Under the pieces are notes generated by a model. That model did not search any database. It had not been told where the DNA came from and worked only from the letters and a program-made list of their open reading frames with translations. 64,000 bases of DNA from Rutstroemia sp. NJR-2017a BVV2 (lineage: Eukaryota > Ascomycota > Leotiomycetes > Helotiales > Rutstroemiaceae): positions 174,001-238,000 of the forward strand of contig NJPS01000051.1 in NCBI GenBank assembly GCA_002946415.1, written 5' to 3'. The position numbers and the translations under genes were made by a program. Below are positions 1 to 12,600 of the stretch, piece after piece; the first letter of the stretch is position 1, and each line of letters starts with the position of its first letter.

Positions 1-176
1 AGCTTCCAGTCAATTTTTCTTATCAGAGCTTTCTCGTCGATGCCCGTGGGATTGGCATATAGCTCCGACGAAGCATCGCTACTATTGCCTCCCTGTCGAT
101 CCTTTCCATCGGCGAGTTGTGACTTCTCGAGGTCCTGGGCCTGTTTCTGCTCTTCAGGAAGGGCAGAGGCCGACAT
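1..176 (-). CDS. MFS transporter of the anion:cation symporter (Dal5-like) family, N-terminal fragment
   Basis: Only the first 58 codons are in the window; the gene runs off the left edge. The start at 176 sits in a good fungal context (ACC before ATG). The first 40 residues are hydrophilic and acidic, then comes DEKALIRKIDWKL. An acidic stretch followed by EKALxRKxDW just before the first membrane helix is the usual N-terminal signature of fungal ACS-family permeases (allantoate, nicotinate and related carboxylate carriers). No membrane segment is reached before the edge, so the substrate cannot be judged. Family assignment is by this motif alone; another MFS subgroup is possible. Confidence 0.6.
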   Translation of the reverse strand, partial: MSASALPEEQKQAQDLEKSQLADGKDRQGGNSSDASSELYANPTGIDEKALIRKIDWK

Positions 177-1403
177 GGTGGTTGGGTTCGAAGGTAGATA
201 GATCCCAAGCTCTGCAATTGGTACTTGCTTTGGATCCGAAGATCCTGTCGAGAGGGGGACGTGAAGGATGCAAGTACGAAACGAGGAGCAATAAAGTAAG
301 GGAGCTGAATAGGAAGATGCAGGTGCAGGTGCAGGTGCGGGTGCAGGTGAGTTATCGTCGGTATTCGCTTAGCCCTCCACGAAGAGAGTTGCATTGCTTT
401 CTACGAGGACGAAGCGAACACCGACGTAAGTACTCCGCACTGGTGGTACTACATCATAGCCTCATGGGTGTGGGTAATAGCCACGTGATAGCACCAGCGT
501 CAGCACGCAACCTTTTACCATATTTCATGATACCAGCCCAGCTGAGTGGGCTTCGTTCGATTGCCCTGCTCAACTCATCTTTCCCGCGCCGCCCAGCCAA
601 TCTCGGCGCAAGCCTTATCAAGGGAACACCAAAGTAGCAACCACATCCCAACCACATCCCAACCCCATCCCAGGAGCCGCGGCAGGGAAGTTATCGGATG
701 GGAAAGAGATTGCTGGAGAAGGAAGGTGAGCTGGACGGCCGTACGCAGTGAAATGATGAACTTGCTGGCTTGAATGTCGTGATTCTTCTTAGCGAACCAT
801 AGTGCCATCCCAGCCCCCACGCTCGGCAGCTGATTGGCTGATCATGGTCAAATGTCGGGGGTTACATTCGCATCGTGTGGGGTACCCCGTCATGTCATGT
901 CCTCCTTGCACATAAGTTAAGATTACAAATGTCACGGCAGATAACAATTATAAGATAAATCATACGTGTAACGTATAGCTTCATTAAGTATGTATAGCTA
1001 GCTAGTTAGCTATCGACCGTCGCCTGGCACTTACGAGAGATATTTCACTCTAAAAATGCCGTCACCAATCCTCCCTACATCTCCTGTATCGCTTCAAACG
1101 GGGTATCGTGTAGACATGCCGCAAAAAATGGTATCAAGACCTGCTTTTCCATACGAACTCCATCCGATGCAAGCAATTCATGCCAAGTGATAGCGAGATC
1201 CGGGAAAAGGGCGGGGAAGAAGGAAATTAGATAGATATTCATGTGCCAACAAAGGTTGAAGACTGCCGTCAATAGGCCTTGTCAACAACAAAAAGAAGAG
1301 TTTGCAATGCCCACTACCAAGCCTGAACAGGTCCTTGGTAGGCAAAAATGCAGATCATGAAATGGCTGCACAATTTTACAAGTCGCTGGGGGTTAAGTGT
1401 CTC
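177..1403. other. Intergenic region between the MFS gene and the Red1-like gene
   Basis: This holds the upstream region of the MFS gene and the 3' side of the Red1-like gene. I see a short GGTGCA-type iteration at 317-350 and three near-identical copies of CAACCACATCC at about 638-672. The open frames here overlap each other and have no recognisable domain, so I call no gene. Confidence 0.6.
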
Positions 1404-4400
1404 TTAGATGGTTGTGCCTTCAAGCATCAATACCTTTGATGGATCGCCCAAGAATTTCGAGCGATGCGCGACAATCTCAGAAGCAATCACGTCAAAATCC
1501 TTGATTTTTCTCGCGCGTAGGCCCGAAAGCACTTGTTTCAGACCTTCAATGAACTTCTCTCTCTGAGGCCCGTGAAACTCATCTGGGGACCCTAACGTAG
1601 TGAGAACGGCGTCATCTGTCACAGAAATACGTTAGCCAACGGGACAAAGGGATACTCAAGGGTGAGCTCAGTATGTGCTGGCTGCAGCGACCGACGCACC
1701 AGGCAGCCCCATTTCCCGAAAATGCTGAAGATCACAACTGCCATCATTACATATTCCTCCCATCAATTCATAACGACATAATTCTTTGTTAGGGTCGATT
1801 CTGTGCGTATAAGTCATCGACTTCAAACCCCCCGAAACTTGTTGCTTAAATTCTGGATGAAACCGAAAAGCATGAAAATGCTTGAGCGGGCTCTCGTAGG
1901 GCGTAAAAAAGCGTCCATTATCAGAGCTGCTGGAAACTTGTGTCTATCATATGGTCAGCTACCTGACGTGTACCAGCAGTAAAGAATGTCTGTACTTCTG
2001 TTAGTCGAGAGACGCTCCCATTCTGTTGTGGCAATGCTTCTTCTACACCGTTGGAAACCAACTCGTGATCGTTTGCATTACCATTTGAAATTTCGGCTAA
2101 TTCAACCTCTTCAGAATCGTCCTTGGCTGAAGTTGGCGGAGCTGGGCTGAATGGTGGAGAATCTGGGGCCAAAGTCTCATCTATAGGCGGTGTTGCTTCC
2201 GGTGGCTCGTAGTTGTCGGACTCTATCTCGGCATCTGCTTCAGTTACTACTTCAGTAGCTGCTTCGGTAACTGCTTCGGTAGCTGCTTCGGTAGCTGCTT
2301 CGGTAGCTGCTTCGGTTGTTGGTTGAACTTCTGGCACAGGCGCTTCAATAGTTTCAAAATCGCCAGAAACTACCTGAGCTCGTTCCAGGACTGGCGAGTA
2401 ATCAAGGCTTCCTTCTTGCTTGTCGGACTCAACAGCTGTGTCTGGCCTACTCTCTTCCATCTCAATGTCACTCGCACCTGGAGATTCGGCGTCTGCGCGG
2501 GCAGCTTCCTGAAGTGCCGCTTCAAGGACACGATCCGAATTTGCATCTTCCTTTCCGTCGGTAATTGCCTCATTGGTTGACTCCCGGTTAGTTTCGGTCG
2601 TCTGAATGGCTTCAGGTGCTGCTGGAGGAGATGAGACGGCGTCAACGGTGTTCGTTTGAAGAGTGCTTAGAGGCCCAGATGTTGGCTCGACCGAATCTTC
2701 TTGGTCGTCAATATCCATGGGGACGGATGGCGACTTCTCTCGTTCTTCTGGCTCTTCTACCGCATGCTGAATTTCGCGGTCTTTGATTGGCTGAGCTGAG
2801 GTTGGCCGGGACGGAACTATAAAAAAAGTAAGTCTCTGTACGTACAAAACCATTGTCATAGTAACCATAAACTCACCTGTATTACTGGCACTTTCTTCCC
2901 GTGTCAAACTATCCAACTTCTCCTTTTGTTCTTGAATCTGATGTTCTGCCTCCCTGCTCAGTCTTTCCATTTCCTCCGCTAGTTTCTGTTTATCTTGCAG
3001 ATTTTTCTGTATGGCAGCTTCAACTCTAGCAGTCTCAGCACGGAGCTGTTCGAGCTTCAACTGATTTGATAGCGCTTCGGCGTCAACGCGAGGTATGGCA
3101 TTCGCGATTCTTTCGAGACGACTTCGCTTGTCCTCTGCTTCCTTTCGTTGGATCTCGGCAAGTTTCTCTTTCTCAGCCCCTTGAGCTTGAACCAGCTTGT
3201 CATGATCGGCACTGAGCTTGTTCTGGGCAGTACTAATTGCTTTCTGCATCTCGATGGAGGACTCAATCGGGGACTCGATTTTATTTGTCACGTCGCCATT
3301 AATACTAATGCCAGTTGACGCATTTGACTCGGACTTGTTTGGGGTTTGTGCCCCACTGGAGGCCTTCTTCGCTTTCTTGCGCTGTTCCGCTTCGGCAATC
3401 TTTCTTTTCAGTTTTTCTATTTCGCTTTCTTTTCGTCGTAGGTCCTCTGGGTTACCAATGAGAGGTTTCGACGCAGAGTTCGGAGGAAGAGGTGGTGTGC
3501 CAACGGAGGTGATTGGAGGTGGCGTGAAAGGCTTTTGTGGAAGAACATTCAATAACACAGGTAGACTACGCTGATCAGCAGGTTTTTGAGTTGGTTGAAT
3601 AGGCGACTCGGTATCTGCGCGCGACTCCAGATCCATAGCAACATCTTCGTCGGATTCATCTTCATCTTCGCTAACGTGGATAACGAATGGCTGCTGTTCA
3701 TTGCGGCTTTGGCCAAATGGGCGTTTATACGGGGAGAAGTTCGATGGGCTATCGAAGTCAGCCGCGACTGGGCGTTTACGTTGATTGCTAGAGACGCCTT
3801 GGGACATGCTGTTCTGCGGAATGGGCGATGGGGCAGGATTCGTAATTGCTGAGGCACGAAACAACCCCGGTATAGTTGGGGTTTGAGATGTTTCAAGAGC
3901 AGTGACAGGATGATTTGGGGGTTTTGGTGACTCAATAGTTTTGCCGTAGCCGGCAAAACCATTTTCGATATAAGGCAGGGTTGGTAGAACAGGAGCCGGC
4001 AAATTAGTCGAATCACTGGAGATTGTCCTATGAACCATCGGAGTTTGAGTGAATTTTGCAGGCAGCGAAGTGAATGTCGGGGCAGAAATTGGCTGTGATT
4101 CGGAAGAAATGACCGATGGCTTGGATTGAACGATTGGACTGGTGATTTTCGTTGGTGCCGACGCAACGCTCTTTGCTGCGTTCTTTTGAGCTCGCTCTTC
4201 TCTTGATTTTCTTAAGGCCTCCATTTTCATCTGCATTATTTTTTCTTTTTCGGCAGCAGCAGCGGTTTTCGCTGGTGGTGCGGCTGCAGGAGCAGGAGGC
4301 AGTGTCCCATTTGTAGCCGGCTGTTTACCCTTATCCGCTGTCGACAAGTCCTGTCTAGGTGCTTGGGTACTTGCTTGCCCGCTACCAACAGACGATGTTG

Positions 4401-5621
4401 GGGCAGAAGATATTTTGCTGTGGCTCTGTTGGGTGTAATTACCGTTTAGTGTCTTTGAGGCAGTCCGCGATATCCCGAGCTCATCAAATAGCTCTCCAAC
4501 TAATTTCTCATCCACGCCTTCTTCAATGTAGGCAGGAAAACGTATATCGTGCGACCAAAGGTTCAATATGGCGCCTTCGGCCTTCTTACGTGCCTCAGCA
4601 ACTGTCTTGAATGCAACAGTTTCACTGTTGAAATCACTCTGAGGTTGTACAGCGTTTTGATCCCCACCTTGGTTTTTCCCATCCGTAGAAGGCAGCTGTC
4701 TCTCTACAGGCGCCCCATTGTCTTTAGGAACAGCATTGGACTCTCCCGCCCCGATATTGGTCTGAACTTGATGCTCGCCTTTCTTATTTTCTGCTACCTT
4801 CTTGGATGCAGATGAATTATTCTTTACGGAGGGTTTTGATTGCTGGTCGGACGAAGATTCCTCTTGAGGGATGTATGGAGAATAAGAATCAGACGGTTGA
4901 CGTCTATCCTGGGAAGCACTGGAGGTATAATAATCACTTGCTAAAGGATGATGTGTTAGCAGAAGTAGCAAATAAAAAGAAACATGGACTTACCACTACG
5001 GAGAGCTGGTGCTTGTTGAGGGCTATGGTTCTGGCTTTGTGGGTAAACAGCACGATGAGCAGTATCAAGATAACCGTTTCCCCCATCATTTCCGCGATAG
5101 TAATTTCTACCTTGGGCTGCCATTGAAGCAATCGCAGAAGTATTGTTCACATTGGCAGAGCCATCATCAAATTCCCCTTCACTCATTTCGCGGCTTGCAG
5201 CATTACCATATCCCGTAGTCTGTGACGGATAAGGTGCCTGGGTGGGGGTTGCGACAGGCGCATAATATTGCGAATTTTGAGAATAGTTTTGTTGATTATA
5301 CCCTCCGTACGAGTGCATACTTTGCGGAGCTGTATTGTACTGAGACATGCTCATGCTATCTTGATTCCATCCTTGGAAGGGTGGCATCTGAGGTATATTG
5401 GGTTGTGCCGCTGGCGCGCTGTAACCCGATATCTGTTGCTGGTTGTAATATGTAGACATGGCATTTTCGTAAGCCTGATTCATCATAGACTGACCGGCGC
5501 GACTGTCATCTTGTTGAAAATTGTTATATGCCGTGTTCTGGTAGTTCTGTGGGAGGTACGATGGTTGGGTGCTTTGGTCGCGACTCCCATAGTTCTGACC
5601 ATAATATGGATAGTCGGCCAT
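1404..5621 (-). CDS. Red1/ZFC3H1-like protein with C-terminal CCCH-type zinc finger (RNA surveillance)
   Basis: I join five exons: 5621-4994, 4940-2877, 2816-1996, 1943-1700 and 1615-1404, giving 1322 residues. All four introns are GT..AG; those at 4941-4993 and 1616-1699 contain GCTAAC and the one at 1944-1995 contains GCTGAC. The N-terminal third is Tyr/Gln/Ser-rich low complexity. A charged coiled coil spans about 705-890, followed by an acidic region with TEAA repeats. The finger is Cys1227-X8-Cys1236-X4-Cys1241-X3-His1245, within ELCRYELMGGICNDGSCDLQ. This spacing and the ELCxYELxGxCND wording match Pfam zf-C3H1, the domain of S. pombe Red1 and human ZFC3H1, which link nuclear RNAs to Mtr4 and the exosome. 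The large exon alone would stop at 1921 without any finger. Function is inferred from the family. Confidence 0.82.
2237..2314 (-). repeat. 12-bp tandem repeat coding for TEAA units
   Basis: About six to seven copies of a 12-bp unit (plus strand CTTCGGTAGCTG and variants) lie inside the Red1-like gene. They encode a run of Thr-Glu-Ala-Ala/Val units in the acidic region before the zinc finger. The 12-bp period keeps the frame whatever the copy number, so length variation between strains is likely. Confidence 0.85.
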
Positions 5622-6612
5622 CGTCGCGATGCCGTCTGGGAAGAAGAAAACGCAGATATATGCAGAAAACTGTACTATTAGTTCTGATTTCCTGATACTG
5701 TACAATTACCTCGAGGACGCGTCGATTTAACGGCCGAGTCTCATTGTACAACCAACGATGAAAAAGGAATTACAGAGAAATGGGGCTTTTGTCGAGGCAG
5801 AGAATAACCGCAAATAGCCAGAAAGAACCAATTGTGCGCGAAGGCAAATGAATGGTTTCAGCAGTAAGATCAAAATCAACAAAAAGAGGATGGTGATACT
5901 ATCACGTTCTCGTCTTTGACTACTAGTACAGCGTACCTAAGTATTCTGTTGAATTGTCTTGATGATTGAAAGCGACAGGAAGGAGCGGGGAATGGGAGAG
6001 AGAGAAACTCTTGATGCTCTGTAAAGAAAGCATTCTACGGAAGTACAACTTCCACTAAGAGCAACTTGTGCTAGGAATTCAGTGAATTAGTGCCGGGCTC
6101 ATAGATATTCCGATCCGGTCACGGGTTGAGACGGACAAGACCAAAAACGCTACCGCTCTAAGGGATATGGCAGAATCTCTTATCGTGTGAGACAAACACC
6201 GCACACGGACAACACACTCCATCTAGCGGCAAGAAATCGATTGTGACCGATTACCGATGTGGACCGTTGCCAGGGGAAACTTCCTACTTTGTTGATACTG
6301 CCTGCAGCTTGCAGCACCGAAAACTACTAGTCAGCCTACCGAGTACTAGAAACCTCATTGCCATATTCGCGTCTCCACACCCGACAACAAATTCTAGCAC
6401 GCGTTACTTCCTTCTTCGATTCTTTCATGTTTGCTAATTGATGATTTAGAACGTTGGATGGGGTACTAAAGCTGCTTTTTCTACCTTTCTGTGCTGCGAA
6501 TATCAGTTCGATCGGGTGTTTACTTGGAGGTTGAATCGCCAATGGAAGGACTTTGTTTACGGTTATAACGAATCGATCTCAAAACCGACCACCTCAAGTC
6601 GACAACTTCAAA
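5622..6612. promoter_or_regulatory. Divergent promoter region of the Red1-like and myosin II genes
   Basis: The two start codons face away from each other about 1 kb apart, so this stretch must hold both promoters and both 5' leaders. I see no TATA box placed convincingly and no coding frame with family similarity. Confidence 0.6.
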
Positions 6613-9600
6613 ATGGCTTCAAATCTTGTATCAAAACGCAACAATCCTTTTGCGAGGTCAGGAACCTTGTCACCAGAGCCAGGAGTCCCAAATGGCAGAC
6701 CTAAATCTGCCATTTTCACATCCCCGCCATTCTCATCTCCATCGCAAAATACCCATTCGCACAGCCGACACCAATCTCACTCCTCCTTGTCGAATGTCAT
6801 GAACTCTAATAATAATGTTAATAATGTTGCACTGCGGTTTAGATCCAATTCAAAGCCTCCTGCACCATCCTCCAATACCTTTGCGCCATCTTTCATCAAA
6901 TCCGAGGAAATGAGGATTGGAGCAGAGACGGTGAAGGCAATGGAAGGGGAGAACGATTTCTCGGGGAAGAGGTATGTCTGGTTGAAAGATCCTCAGACTG
7001 CCTTTGTCAAAGGCTGGGTTGTGGAAGAATTGGAGAATAATATGATACTGGTTCAATGTGATGATGGCAGTGTAAGCTTCACTCCGGCTTGTTGTGTGCT
7101 TCTTTGGCTAATTTGCTTCACAGCAACGAGAGGTCGACGCAGACTCCGTGGATAAAGTCAATCCTGCGAAGTTCGACAAGGCAAATGACATGGCAGAGCT
7201 CACACACTTAAACGAGGCGTCTGTTGTTCACAACCTCCATATGAGATACCAAGCCGACCTCATTTACACTTACTCCGGCTTATTCTTAGTGACAATCAAT
7301 CCCTACTGCTCGTTGCCGATATATACAAACGACTACATTAACATGTACAGAGGACAGAGCAGAGAAGAAACGAAACCTCACATCTTCGCGATGGCTGATG
7401 AAGCGTTTAGAAATTTGGTAGAGGAAGGAGAGAACCAGAGCATTCTTGTCACTGGAGAATCCGGAGCAGGAAAGACAGAGAATACCAAGAAGGTTATCCA
7501 GTATCTTGCAGCGGTTGCGCACTCCGAGTTGCCAACCAAGAACAAAGTTCAACATTCAAGTCTCTCGCAGCAGATTCTTCGCGCCAATCCCATCCTAGAG
7601 GCCTTTGGAAACGCCCAAACGGTACGAAACCACAACTCTTCTCGATTCGGCAAGTTTATCAGGATAGAATTCACGAGGAATGGGAGTATCGCTGGTGCGT
7701 TCATAGATTGGTACCTGCTCGAAAAGTCTAGGGTGGTCAGATTAAATTCCCATGAACGGAACTATCATATTTTCTACCAACTTCTCAAAGGAGCCGACCA
7801 ATCCTTGAAGCAAGACTTCCTCATCGACGGCCTGGATGTAGAAGATTTCGCGTACACCCGAGATGGCCACGACACTATTGTTGGTGTTTCGGATAAGGAC
7901 GAATGGAACTCTTTGGTTGAAGCATTCAACATCATGGGATTTGACGACCAAGAACAAGTCTCTATATTACGAACGATCGCTGCTGTACTTCACTTGGGCA
8001 ACATCACAGTTGTGAAGGAAAGCAGATCGGCAGATCAAGCTCGACTAGCTCCAGACGCGCGTGCACAAGCCGAAAAAGCATGTAAATTACTTGGAATACC
8101 ACTTGACTCTTTCTTGAAGGGCTTGCTCCATCCTCGGGTCAAAGCTGGACGGGAGTGGGTGGAAAAGGTGCAAACACCAGAACAAGTTCTGCTCGCCATT
8201 AATGCACTAGCAAAGGGTATCTATGAGAGAGGGTTTGGCGACTTGGTGACAAGAATTAATCGCCAGTTAGATCGCACTGGGATGGGCCTCGATGATTCAC
8301 GTTTCATTGGAGTCCTTGACATTGCTGGATTCGAGATTTTTGAAGAGAACAGTTTCGAACAGTTATGTATCAATTACACAAACGAGAAACTCCAGCAATT
8401 TTTCAATCATCACATGTTTGTTCTCGAGCAGGAGGAGTATGCTCGTGAAAAGATTGAATGGAAGTTCATCGATTTCGGACACGATCTTCAACCGACGATA
8501 GACTTGATCGAGTTGCCCAACCCTATTGGTATCTTCTCCTGTCTGGACGAAGACTGCGTGATGCCAAAAGCAACCGATAAATCCTTTACAGAAAAACTTC
8601 ATTCGTTATGGGATCGAAAAACTCCCAAGTATAGAGCATCTCGACTTGGGCAGGGATTTATGTTGACCCATTATGCTGCGGAAGTGGAGTATTCCACTGA
8701 AGGCTGGCTAGAAAAAAACAAAGACCCCTTAAACGACAACATCACGAGGCTACTTGCTGGTTCAAGCGATACACATGTTGCCAATCTTTTCAGCGATTGT
8801 GCTGATGCGGATGATGAGGCTTTGGCTATTAGGAGCAGGGTAAAGAGGGGCCTTTTCCGCACCGTTGCTCAAAGACATAAGGAGCATCTGTCGAGCTTGA
8901 TGGCACAATTACAGTCCACTCATCCTCATTTCGTAAGATGTATTATTCCCAATCACAAAAAGAAACCGAAACAACTCAGTGCTCCCCTTGTACTCGATCA
9001 ATTGCGCTGCAACGGTGTCTTGGAGGGTATTAGAATAGCACGAACTGGGTTCCCTAACAGACTTCATTTCTCCGAGTTCCGCCAGCGATACGAAGTCCTA
9101 TGTCGTCAGATACCAAAGGGGTACGTGGACGGTCGGACAGCTGCAACAATGATGCTCGAGAAACTTCAACTTGACAAGTCGCTGTACCGTGTTGGAATAA
9201 CGAAGGTGTTCTTCCGTGCTGGTGTTCTCGCAGAACTTGAGGAGCAGCGTGATGCTTTGATCAGAGAAATCATGTCGAGATTCCAGTCTATGGCTCGTGG
9301 ATTCATACAAAGGCGTATCGCCAACAAACGGCTGTACCGAGCGGAGGCAACGAGAATCATCCAGCGAAACTTCCAAGTATACATCAATCTGTGCGAGAAT
9401 CCTTGGTGGCGCCTCCTAGTAAAAATGAAACCGCTTCTGGGTGGTACACGAACATCTGCGGAAGTCAAGAAACGAGATGAAATGATCAAAAAGCTTAACG
9501 AGAAGATGAAGCAAGAAGCCATGGAGCGCCAAAAGTTGGATGAAGAACGACGGAATACCCATACCGAAATGGTCAAAATCCAACAAACATTGGAAAGCGA

Positions 9601-12600
9601 ACGATCTTTAGCTTTGGACAAAGAGGAGATCTTCAAGCGATTACAACTTCGTGAGGCGGAACTGAGCGATAAACTGGCGGGCGCCATTGAAGACCAAGAG
9701 AAGCTTGAAGATCAACTTGATGATTTGCTGGAGGCTAAGAAAAGAGGAGAATATCAAGCTGAAGAATATCGGTCTCAGTTGGAGCAAGCTGGCCTGATCA
9801 TTTCTAAGCTCGAAAGCGAGAAGAAAGATCTTGCTGAACAGCTTCTCGATTTGGACAGACAATTGAAAGACTTGGCGCAGAAGCAAGCGGACAGAAGTGT
9901 CCAGGAATCTCAGCTATCTCAAGAACTACAACTACTCCAGAGTCAATTGACTATGAAGGACAGAAAGGTACAGGACCTCGAAGCGAAGATCTTGAAGGCC
10001 GACCAGGATCTAGATATCAAGTTAGCCACAGCCAACAAAGAACTCCAAGCATCGAAGTCAAGAGAAAGCAATCTCTCAAACGAAAATCGCAAAGTCCAGA
10101 AACAGCTTGTCGAACTATCAGCGACCTCCACAGGTTATGAAGATCTGGTGAGGCGCAAGGAGAGTGAGCTAGCTATACTTCGGGCAGACAACAAAAAATA
10201 TGAGAGCGAGAAGAAAACTTTCGATGAGCAAAAGCGCTCCCTTTCAGCCGAAAAGGAGAACGTTTCCAACCGTTTGAAGGAAGTTCAGGCCGAGATGTTT
10301 GCTATGAAGTCTCAGCAAGCCAACCTTGAGAAGGAAGCCGCTGATGCAAAAAAACTCCTCGATGCCAGGCTGACGGCAGATGCTCAAGCTGATCAGAACC
10401 GCAAGTTGTTGGAAGAACAAATATCCACATTGAAACAACAGCTTTCGGACGTGCAGAAAGAACTCAGCAAAGAACGTCAATCTCGTGACGACGTTCAACT
10501 GCTGGCTGAGCACAAGTTCCGTGAACTCAGTGGAAAATTCCAAGAGCTCAACGAAGCCAAGATCATCATCGAAAAAGAGTTGTATGTTCAGCAAGACACA
10601 TTGAGAAGAGCCATGGAGAACCGAGTGTCTGCGGAGGCGGAGCGTAATGAGGCTCGAAACGAGATCAGGAAGCTCAGAGAAGCAAAGATTGCCGCTGAGG
10701 AAGCCAGAATTCAAGCCGAGGCAGCAGGAGATCGCAACGCATCCCGTCTAGCTCGCGAGAAGGAAGCAAGCTTGAAGAAAGACCTCGAGGCTGAGCAAAG
10801 TCGTGCTAAATACTTTGAGACAGAGTGCAGTAAGCTAAATCAGCAGGTTGAAGAGCTTAATAAGGTAATGATCGAATCCGGTGATTTTGGTTTAAAGGTC
10901 GACCAAGAAAAGGAGCGCCTTGAGCGTGAACTCAACACCGTCCGTAGTCGACTCAATGCGTCTGAAAATGACAATCGTGCATTGCTCAACAAATTGCAGC
11001 AGAAGGGCCTTGAAATCGCTCGTACGAGCTCAAGAGCAAGCGAGACATCACGAGGTCAACTGATTACGGTTCAGCGCGAAAAGACCAAGATCGAGGAGCA
11101 GAATAAGACTCTGAACAAGCAGCTTGGTGATGCACAGCTTCAAATCACCTCTCTCCAGAAACAGAAGGAAAAGCTAGAGCTGAGTGTCGAGGATCTTACG
11201 CACGAGGTCGAACGCGAGCACAAGAGTAGTCGCAATGCCGAGAAAGCGTCTTCAACAGTAACCACTCAGCTAGCAGAGGCAAACAGAAAACTGGAAGATG
11301 AACGACAACTTCACAATCAGGCTCAAGCAAAGAACCGGCAGCTACAATTGCTTATTGACACGCGAGATAAGGATATCTTAGAACTCATGAAGGTCGTTGA
11401 TCCTGAAATGGCGCCGCCTCCCGTTGTGCAATATGATGGCAGTCCGGACAAGAACAGCTCCGACAACCCCAACCTCATCTTACAGCTCACCCAGAAAATT
11501 GAAGAACTGCAACAGAACTTGAGAGTCCAGGCTGCAGGCCGATCCAACGCTGAGGCACAGGTCATCGAGTTGCGAAGGAGATTTGAGGACGAATTCGGCG
11601 ACATGTCAGATCGTCGTTCGCCCACCAGGTCCAAGCTGGAAGAAATTGATGTAAACGAGGGAGCGCGAAATACATCACCCACTCATCTTAGAAACAAACT
11701 CAATGGCCGACCAACCTCCAACATCACTACACCAACTCGTCGCTTTCCAAGTGCAGGCGATGCTGCCGAAGACTCTGCACGCTCTGATCGTACCGCGGAT
11801 ATGTTAAGTTATAACAATCGGATGGATCTGAAGGCTGATGTGGAAGAACTTCAAAACCAGCTACAGATGGCCCAGATGCAAAATCGACATTTACAAAGCC
11901 AACTCGAACGATTCTCGCCTGACAAGGACATATTTGATGTTAGCCCCTCGATGCGGCGCGTGCATAAGCTGGAGGCAGCCAACTCCAGGTTGCACGAAAT
12001 GCTTGATGACTCCGCCAAGAAGGTCTCAGCGCTTGAGAAGAGTATTCAAAGTGGTGAACTTTCATTCCGGGACATACAAACTAAATCACATGAGGAGTTG
12101 TTTGAACTCATCAATAACCAAGAGGAAAACCGACGACTATTAATGCATGCTCACAAGGATGCATTGATCGAGCTCAATGACACTAAGAAGAACTTCGAAA
12201 CTCTCAAGCATACTCGAGCCTCCTTGGAGGTCGACCTTCGTGATGCCAAATCTGATCTCGAAGATATGACTCTCCAACGAGATCAAGATGCTGCCAGCCG
12301 TAACCAACTTCTTCGAGAATTTGCTGATTTGCAAATTCGTTTGGATGCCGAGTCTTCAAAACTAACTGATGTGACCTCAAGCCTTTCCTTGTACAAGAGT
12401 CGAGCAGATGAATACTTCAGCAAACTTGAACAAGCTGAAATAGCTGTTCTGAAGGCATCTAGAGCAGAACAATTTGCCCGCTCTCAGGCAAAGGAAGCTG
12501 AAGATACTTGTGCCGAAATCATGTCAGAACGCAAACAGATGGATGAAATGATCGAAGATCTTCAGAAGCAAAATCAACGCTATGAAGAAAAACTTGAAGA

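Noticed and set aside
119..637. 172-codon plus-strand frame near the left edge
   Set aside because: It runs antisense over the MFS start region and low-complexity GGTGCA repeats, with no domain.
9166..9687. Antisense frames of up to 173 codons inside myosin II
   Set aside because: They are shadow frames of the coiled-coil codons; Ser/Leu/Arg-rich content is typical of such shadows.
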